Shown: one piece after another, positions 63,701-64,000 of the stretch
How the letters are laid out: every line of letters begins with the position of its first letter
How positions within the stretch are numbered: the first letter of the stretch is position 1
Assembly (NCBI GenBank): GCA_013407085.1
Contig: JACCGJ010011355.1
Span: 1-64,000 of the forward strand
DNA: 64,000 nt
Direction of reading: 5' to 3'
Source of the DNA: Atriophallophorus winterbourni
Taxonomy: Eukaryota > Platyhelminthes > Trematoda > Plagiorchiida > Microphallidae
Notes under the pieces: generated by a model
What the model was told of the DNA's origin: nothing
Database searches by the model: none
The model's input: the letters and a program-made list of their open reading frames with translations, nothing else
Made by a program: the position numbers and the translations under genes

Positions 63701-64000
63701 TTGAACATCGTGGTTCGTTATACGAACCCTATGTTACAGTGGCATTCAAGTATAACTTTGTTTACCACTTATCCACTGTTTCAAGGCTCATTAAACCTAA
63801 TCTTTCTGTCTCCACCTGATGACGGCAAACAGCCAGAAACCGGTAGTGGTGTGTAAGTGCGGGGGATGTGAGCAACACATTACTTTGCATTCAATACATT
63901 TTCATATATTCGCCAATTCATTGGATAGCCGTAACCCACCTGCAGTCCAACTCGGATTCGCTTTTGTAACGAACCTGGAGGAAACAGTGCTTGAACTCGT
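25555..64000 (-). CDS. ank: Giant ankyrin, 3' part of gene (13 exons)
   Basis: Gene-level entry. Exon order on the minus strand is 64000-63940 (cut by the window), 62170-61872, 60971-60674, 59067-58770, 58048-57824, 56324-56115, 53826-53521, 51393-51205, 49121-48867, 45650-45528, 44247-43829, 39369-39192 and 36707-25555. All junctions are GT-AG and phase-compatible. Known ankyrins tie membrane proteins to spectrin through ZU5-ZU5-UPA and end in a death domain plus a regulatory tail. Here the tail is extended by a giant terminal exon, placed after the death domain as in insect Ank2 rather than between UPA and death domain as in vertebrate giant ankyrins. The N-terminal ankyrin repeats lie outside the window. 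Function as a cytoskeletal adaptor, probably neuronal or muscular, is inferred from the family. Confidence 0.93.
28655..28812 (-). repeat. Last, partial repeat unit with 192-bp deletion
   Basis: In full units the distance from ctcgacatgc to tctgtatcc is 208 bp; here it is 16 bp. An in-frame 64-codon deletion removes the segment from the EGVPRV block to the VEAKAP block. Point changes are also denser than in the other units ([29 protein letters not shown]). Similarity fades at about 28655, the C-terminal edge of the array. Confidence 0.85.
28655..36240 (-). repeat. Tandem coding repeat, 675-bp unit, 11 + partial
   Basis: The marker cttctgtatccaac recurs with starts at 36203, 35530, 34855, 34180, 33504, 32829, 32155, 31485, 30811, 30137 and 29461, and once more (changed) at 28787. 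Spacings are 670-676 bp around 675. Units are nearly identical at the base level. Per unit the protein has about 54 acidic and 19 basic residues, one Trp (in [16 protein letters not shown]) and no Cys. Landmarks in order are [124 protein letters not shown] and [19 protein letters not shown]. The array is richer in G+C and CpG than the flanks. Confidence 0.95.
36708..39191 (-). other. ank: Ankyrin intron before the giant exon
   Basis: This is a 2.5-kb intron. It holds a LINE-derived piece at 38396-38680. Otherwise it is AT-rich sequence with no recognised gene. Confidence 0.7.
38396..38680 (+). mobile_element. Chimeric LINE piece: ORF1 start joined to 3' tail
   Basis: 38404-38560 encodes [16 protein letters not shown], then [10 protein letters not shown]. 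This is a Cys-x2-Cys ... Cys-x2-Cys cluster like the ORF1 remnant at 8820 (CYMCSVC). It is followed within about 30 bp by the family 3' tail (ttcctatggtattg, CTTTTTCACCATAAATCTTG, AATGTAAATCTTAAATG). The whole body between them is missing. Confidence 0.55.
39192..39369 (-). CDS. ank: Ankyrin tail exon, second VLPDGTI motif
   Basis: The acceptor is CGATTACAG|GTA and the donor TTAC|GTGAGT; it begins in phase 0 and ends in phase 1 (178 bp). The frame reads [20 protein letters not shown], then [20 protein letters not shown], then [19 protein letters not shown]. The stretch is Val/Ile-rich around [10 protein letters not shown] and acidic afterwards. The last C joins CT of the giant exon to make Pro. 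Confidence 0.85.
39575..40620 (-). mobile_element. Strongly decayed CR1-like LINE RT
   Basis: Minus-strand pieces in the expected order are [13 protein letters not shown] near 40590, [18 protein letters not shown] near 40430, FKSKILHLG near 40205 and [19 protein letters not shown] near 39690. These match the RT palm, the TSGVPQG box, the 'LPFN-KCK-LHLG' block and the C-terminal block of the other copies. Stops and deletions are frequent. It lies in the intron between the two VLPDGTI exons. Confidence 0.65.
40860..41960 (+). mobile_element. LINE RT fragment of a second clade
   Basis: The frames 40925-41356, 41340-41672 and 41721-41960 give [33 protein letters not shown] (RT box B), [10 protein letters not shown] (degenerate Y/FADD box), [26 protein letters not shown] (thumb) and the C-terminal [16 protein letters not shown]. 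The blocks differ from the CR1-like family of this window. Two frameshifts break it. Confidence 0.8.
42070..42335 (+). repeat. SINE-like repeat (blocks B and A)
   Basis: Block B (gcaattcatcaaggtcactcg... cgattgaaaaatcagtt) is followed by family A (accaatgtattgtgg, ctggtttccggctgtttacc, gtcatcaggtgg, atcaggttcagtaagc, cttgaaacagtgg). The same B+A order occurs at 13770-14090 in reverse, so the two blocks probably form one element. Confidence 0.65.
42395..42560 (+). repeat. Dispersed repeat, family D
   Basis: It shares gttgtattgtgggcttcgtg, a gggcgattact-like stretch, and the atcgagacacaagcgacaagtgg order with 48085-48200 and 53045-53175. It is probably another part of the same composite element as block B, since B copies lie just upstream at each site. 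Confidence 0.5.
42900..42965 (-). repeat. SINE-like repeat family A, partial
   Basis: Contains aacctaattttactgccttc, then acctgatgacg and agacagaaacctggtg. Confidence 0.5.
42966..43828. other. Intron sequence, nothing recognised
   Basis: AT-rich part of the ankyrin intron between the exons 39192-39369 and 43829-44247. The small ORF at 43047-43250 has no motif. Confidence 0.4.
43829..44247 (-). CDS. ank: Ankyrin tail exon with VLPDGTI motif
   Basis: The acceptor is TTTTACCCCCAG|CG and the donor GAA|GTGAGT. It starts in phase 1 and ends in phase 0 (419 bp). The product has [36 protein letters not shown], then [20 protein letters not shown], then [20 protein letters not shown]. The [11 protein letters not shown] block resembles 'E-V-DG-VV' motifs of ankyrin C-terminal tails and recurs in the next exon. 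Because it changes phase, this exon must be used or skipped together with 39192-39369 (419+178 = 597 bp). Confidence 0.82.
44600..44945 (-). repeat. Two SINE-like family A copies
   Basis: 44608-44690 has ctgaacatgagcttactgtc, then tccacctgctgacgacaa and cagaagctggtagctgaatg. 44795-44945 has taactttgtttattgctt, then tatccccctgatgacgacaa, gaaccggttgtgtaatgtaa and gagcaacacaatg. Both are diverged, in the same orientation, and lie in an ankyrin intron. Confidence 0.6.
45528..45650 (-). CDS. ank: Ankyrin tail exon (symmetric, 123 bp)
   Basis: This exon is too short for a long ORF call. The acceptor is TTCATTTCAG|CG (before 45650) and the donor CAAG|GTAAGT (after 45528). The only open frame that keeps phase 1 at both ends reads [20 protein letters not shown], then [21 protein letters not shown]. 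Its acidic, Ser/Thr-rich make-up matches the neighbouring tail exons. Confidence 0.75.
45651..46605. other. Ankyrin intron, nothing recognised
   Basis: Part of the intron between exons 45528-45650 and 48867-49121. ORFs at 45910-46375 have no motif or splice support. Confidence 0.4.
46610..47060 (+). repeat. Two SINE-like family A copies
   Basis: 46612-46735 has gtgttgctcacaaaccccgc, then actggtttctgggcgtttgc and gtcatcaggtggagacag. 46985-47060 repeats gtgttgctcacacaccccgc and ttctgggctgatgg in weaker form. Confidence 0.55.
47150..47800 (-). mobile_element. CR1-like LINE endonuclease fragment
   Basis: From 47790 downwards it gives [14 protein letters not shown], then the ORF 47563-47189 with [31 protein letters not shown] (the D-F-N/N motif of AP-type endonucleases), [16 protein letters not shown] and LGLSDHL (the S-D-H motif). 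Only the endonuclease part is left. Stops occur in the first third. Confidence 0.8.
47935..48200 (+). repeat. Dispersed repeat, blocks B and D
   Basis: Block B is at 47950-48010 (catgcaattcgtgaaggtg, then ctggtttgcgattgacaaat). Block D is at 48085-48200 (ttattgtgttgtgggacttg, then gggatgaatcggg and agacaagtggatatga). Confidence 0.5.
48277..48305. repeat. (CATA)n microsatellite
   Basis: About six catacata units in an ankyrin intron. Confidence 0.7.
48867..49121 (-). CDS. ank: Ankyrin tail exon (symmetric, 255 bp)
   Basis: The acceptor is CAATTTCAG|TA and the donor CCAG|GTGGGT, phase 1 at both ends. The product is [20 protein letters not shown], then [20 protein letters not shown], then [20 protein letters not shown] and [11 protein letters not shown]. 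It is a polar tail segment with a Val/Ile-rich core. No domain is recognised. Confidence 0.78.
49122..50100. other. Ankyrin intron, nothing recognised
   Basis: AT-rich. A short family A remnant (gttacatagggttcgtgcaa) lies near 49770-49795. No coding sequence is supported. Confidence 0.4.
50104..50330 (+). mobile_element. RTE-like LINE 3' end
   Basis: The frame from about 50165 reads [20 protein letters not shown] followed by CR. This is the C2H2-like finger at the C-terminus of RTE-type RT proteins. An Arg-rich/Ala stretch precedes it. The 3' side ends with cgaaggaggccaacaacaac. Confidence 0.65.
50629..50890. repeat. (GGAT)n tetranucleotide array
   Basis: About 65 GGAT units with a few interruptions (gaatgg near 50649, gagggatgg near 50729 and 50751). 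Open frames on both strands (Trp-Met-Asp-Gly and Ile-His-Pro-Ser repeats) follow from the lack of stops in this repeat and are not genes. Confidence 0.97.
51205..51393 (-). CDS. ank: Ankyrin tail exon (symmetric, 189 bp)
   Basis: The acceptor is CGACAACAG|CAG with a second AG three bases on (NAGNAG), and the donor is TCTG|GTGAGT. Phase is 1 at both ends. The product is [20 protein letters not shown], then [19 protein letters not shown], then [16 protein letters not shown]. It is acidic and likely disordered, with no domain recognised. Confidence 0.75.
52041..52174. mobile_element. MITE with perfect 16-bp terminal inverted repeats
   Basis: gattaccgtatttttc (52041-52056) is exactly inverted at 52159-52174. 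Inside the ends are ggcgcaccggaatataaggc and gtgcaccttatagtcc, an extended sub-terminal inverted repeat. The element is 134 bp and cannot code for a transposase. If the target duplication is TA, the ends begin CCGTATTTTTC. The superfamily is uncertain. Confidence 0.8.
52540..52640 (+). repeat. Dispersed repeat block B
   Basis: cagctgcagtcgaacgacat, then gcgattcatcacggtcggtc and gattgacaaaat match the B blocks at 42085 and 47945. Confidence 0.5.
52640..53005 (-). mobile_element. RTE-like LINE 3' end
   Basis: The minus strand from about 53005 reads [50 protein letters not shown] and [11 protein letters not shown]. This is the typical RTE-type C-terminal order: a DRs-WR helix, an Arg-rich spacer and a finger. 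It lacks the RT core and has an internal stop. Confidence 0.75.
53045..53175 (+). repeat. Dispersed repeat, family D
   Basis: gggcgttctcttgtgttgtg, then gggatgaatcgggg and aagtggatgtgag match 48085-48200 and 42395-42560. Confidence 0.55.
53521..53826 (-). CDS. ank: Ankyrin tail exon (symmetric, 306 bp)
   Basis: The acceptor is TTAATCAG|AA and the donor CAAG|GTATGT, phase 1 at both ends. The product has [12 protein letters not shown], a Pro/Ser run ([18 protein letters not shown]), [17 protein letters not shown] and [18 protein letters not shown]. No domain is recognised. It is acidic and likely disordered, except perhaps for the hydrophobic ILDFLGY segment. Gene membership rests on phase and splice sites. 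Confidence 0.8.
54075..54650 (+). mobile_element. Two adjacent RTE-like LINE 3' ends
   Basis: The first copy (54075-54225) has only the finger and tail. The second (54245-54650) has [53 protein letters not shown] and [20 protein letters not shown], ending in (CAA)n at 54625-54640. The tandem arrangement suggests a preferred insertion site or a local duplication. Confidence 0.75.
54665..55040 (+). repeat. Two SINE-like family A copies
   Basis: 54700-54790 has gattccggctgtttaccacc, then accgggtggagacagtgaga and tcaggttcagtgcgcc. 54945-55030 has caaccggctgctgactgttt, then gtcttcatcaggaggagaca, gatcaggttcaatgagcctt and gcaacagcgg. Confidence 0.65.
55166..55851. repeat. Short direct repeat pair
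   Basis: cacaagcctgatccaggcaa followed by agt occurs at 55166-55188 and again at 55829-55851, both times followed by a similar ccg..cattaa sequence. The spacing is 663 bp. No element class was assigned. Confidence 0.6.
56115..56324 (-). CDS. ank: Ankyrin exon: last death-domain helix, tail
   Basis: The acceptor is TTCACAG|GC. The Gly codon is split with the previous exon, followed by [19 protein letters not shown]. This matches the final death-domain helix of ankyrins ('L-ALKKINR-DIV'). The rest ([20 protein letters not shown], ending AASVT) is low-complexity tail. The donor is ACCA|GTAAGT. It is 210 bp, phase 1 at both ends, so it can be skipped without a frameshift, though skipping would remove the end of the death domain. 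Confidence 0.88.
56325..57823. other. ank: Ankyrin intron
   Basis: AT-rich. A diverged family A copy lies near 57030-57125 (ggcttcgggttatttactcc, then tagatggaagcagtaatcct). No coding sequence is supported. Confidence 0.5.
57824..58048 (-). CDS. ank: Ankyrin exon: death domain
   Basis: The acceptor is TTTATAG|AA and the donor is TTGG|GTGAGT; both ends are phase 1 and the length is 225 bp. The product has [20 protein letters not shown], then DEVESISR, then [12 protein letters not shown]. These are the helix 1-2 and helix 5 signatures of an ankyrin-type death domain, including the conserved Trp and the 'LL-W' helix. The position directly after UPA means the large linker seen in vertebrate giant forms is absent here. 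Confidence 0.92.
58545..58620 (+). repeat. SINE-like repeat family A, partial
   Basis: Contains ccggtttcgtgctgtttgca, then ctcatcaggtagggacagta and ggatcaggatcc. It lies 150 bp downstream of the UPA exon in gene direction. Confidence 0.6.
58770..59067 (-). CDS. ank: Ankyrin exon: UPA domain
   Basis: The acceptor is CTTTGCAG|CTC. The product starts [18 protein letters not shown], followed by [15 protein letters not shown] (the 'FKENRLPL-VKVRD' block) and [12 protein letters not shown], the last strand of UPA. The donor is CTGCAG|GTTTGT in phase 1. With the previous exon it makes a complete UPA domain. UPA packs against the ZU5 pair in known structures. Confidence 0.93.
59509..59730. mobile_element. 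piggyBac-like MITE
   Basis: The left end reads TTAA|CCCTTTGTCTAC (TTAA at 59505-59508) and the right end GTAGACAAAGGG|TTGA. The ends form a perfect 12-bp inverted repeat, 14 bp if the flanking AA/TT is included. The TTAA target and CCC.. ends are diagnostic of the piggyBac superfamily. The right flank has one change from TTAA. At 222 bp there is no transposase. Confidence 0.7.
59740..60299. other. Ankyrin intron, nothing recognised
   Basis: Very AT-rich. No ORF or repeat is identified. Confidence 0.45.
60300..60620 (+). repeat. Diverged SINE-like family A copies
   Basis: gtgttgctcacagccccg near 60312, acccgaaaccggcagtgg near 60429 and ggatcagcatgccttgaaac near 60586 are pieces of the family in mixed order, suggesting nested or rearranged copies. 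Confidence 0.4.
60674..60971 (-). CDS. ank: Ankyrin exon: ZU5/UPA linker and UPA start
   Basis: The acceptor TTTTGCAG|A completes Arg, giving [10 protein letters not shown], the ankyrin 'ARFWL-DC' block. Then come [21 protein letters not shown] (compare 'LYKEL-PYMAKFVVFAK'), an insert of about 20 polar residues, [16 protein letters not shown] (compare 'CFCMTDDKVDKTLE') and [11 protein letters not shown]. The donor is AAA|GTGAGT, phase 0. The extra loop [19 protein letters not shown] is longer than in the typical vertebrate family members. Confidence 0.95.
61195..61320 (-). repeat. SINE-like repeat family A
   Basis: tcacactgaacctgatttta, then ctgtctccacctgatgacgg, caaacagccaaaaaccggta, gtggggtgtaagtg and gagcaccacaatacattg. 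It is a well-preserved copy in the intron between the ZU5 and linker exons. Confidence 0.75.
61872..62170 (-). CDS. ank: Ankyrin exon: second ZU5 domain
   Basis: The acceptor TTCACAG|GTT precedes [13 protein letters not shown], then [19 protein letters not shown]. This is the highly conserved ankyrin block at the start of the second ZU5 domain. [21 protein letters not shown] and TTFSAR follow, matching the 'W-DIT-T-L-F-CVSFTTNVSAR' region. The donor is GCAAG|GTAAG, so the Arg codon is split with the next exon (phase 2). Length is 299 bp. The ZU5 pair plus UPA forms the spectrin-binding core in known ankyrins. Confidence 0.95.
62598..62771 (+). mobile_element. LINE thumb-region remnant
   Basis: The plus strand reads [20 protein letters not shown], then [13 protein letters not shown] and [14 protein letters not shown] before a stop. 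'V--FKYLG' is the block just after the RT core in many LINEs. Its clade is not clear. It lies in an ankyrin intron. Confidence 0.5.
62868..63312 (+). mobile_element. CR1-like LINE 3' end
   Basis: Same subfamily as 1800-4680 and 22905-23632. It has [24 protein letters not shown] coding sequence, [15 protein letters not shown], the ORF 63021-63203 ([26 protein letters not shown]), and the tail GCTTTTTAGACCATTAAAAA with CCTTGAATTACCATGAATTA. Confidence 0.8.
63640..63895 (-). repeat. SINE-like repeat family A, best copy
   Basis: Reference copy in the window. In plus-strand order: gtgtttgaacatcgtgg, the palindrome ggttcgttatacgaacc (63712-63728), tatgttacagtggcattcaa, ataactttgtttaccact, ctgtttcaaggctcattaaa, ctgtctccacctgatgacgg, caaacagccagaaaccggta and gtgtaagtgcgggggatgtg. 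I see no protein frame and no clear terminal inverted repeats, so a SINE-like element is the best guess. Confidence 0.7.
63940..64000 (-). CDS. ank: Ankyrin exon: end of first ZU5 (partial)
   Basis: Read on the minus strand, the 61 bases at the window edge encode [20 protein letters not shown], then the donor CAG|GTGGGT. This is the conserved '[15 protein letters not shown]' segment of ankyrin ZU5 domains. It ends in phase 0, as the next exon requires. No ORF long enough to be obvious exists here; the call rests on the motif and the donor. Confidence 0.85.

Noticed and set aside
1..64000. tRNA, rRNA and bacterial-type operon signals
   Set aside because: None could be supported by reading. 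The window has eukaryotic split genes and retroelements throughout.

Overview
The window looks like flatworm nuclear DNA, most plausibly a digenean fluke. The genes are split into short GT-AG exons. The introns are long, AT-rich and packed with CR1/Jockey-like and RTE-like LINE fragments, SINE-like repeats and small inverted-repeat elements. No prokaryotic feature is present. The fluke assignment is an inference from repeat type and intron style; I could not run a search.

The right 60% (25555-64000, minus strand) is the 3' part of one ankyrin gene of the unc-44 / Ank2 type. Thirteen exons join in phase. In order they encode the end of the first ZU5 domain, the second ZU5 domain, the UPA domain and the death domain. 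A series of cassette-like tail exons follows, and then a giant 11.15 kb terminal exon. The spectrin-binding and death-domain parts are recognised by family motifs; the ankyrin repeats lie beyond the window. The giant exon carries eleven nearly identical 675-bp (225-residue) units plus one partial unit, with unique sequence on both sides. The repeat is acidic, free of Cys and probably disordered. Eleven small indels break its frame, only inside the repeats, and they sum to -9 so that the frame is restored. This looks more like assembly or consensus error than gene decay.

The left 25 kb is mostly repeats: CR1-like LINE copies at 1326-1705, 1800-4680, 5090-6290, 8770-10340, 10340-11165, 16312-17130, 20225-20890 and 22905-23632, with RTE-like pieces at 7378-7718, 19500-19690 and 21590-21800. 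One second cellular gene candidate lies here on the plus strand. It has four phase-compatible exons (11269-11399, 12243-12435, 12783-13318, 14906-15425) ending at a stop codon, and no family I recognise.

The ankyrin introns (36708-63939) hold further LINE pieces, about fifteen copies of one SINE-like repeat, RTE-type 3' ends coding for a zinc-finger-like C-terminus, a 262-bp GGAT array, a piggyBac-like miniature element flanked by TTAA/TTGA, and a second miniature element with perfect 16-bp terminal inverted repeats.
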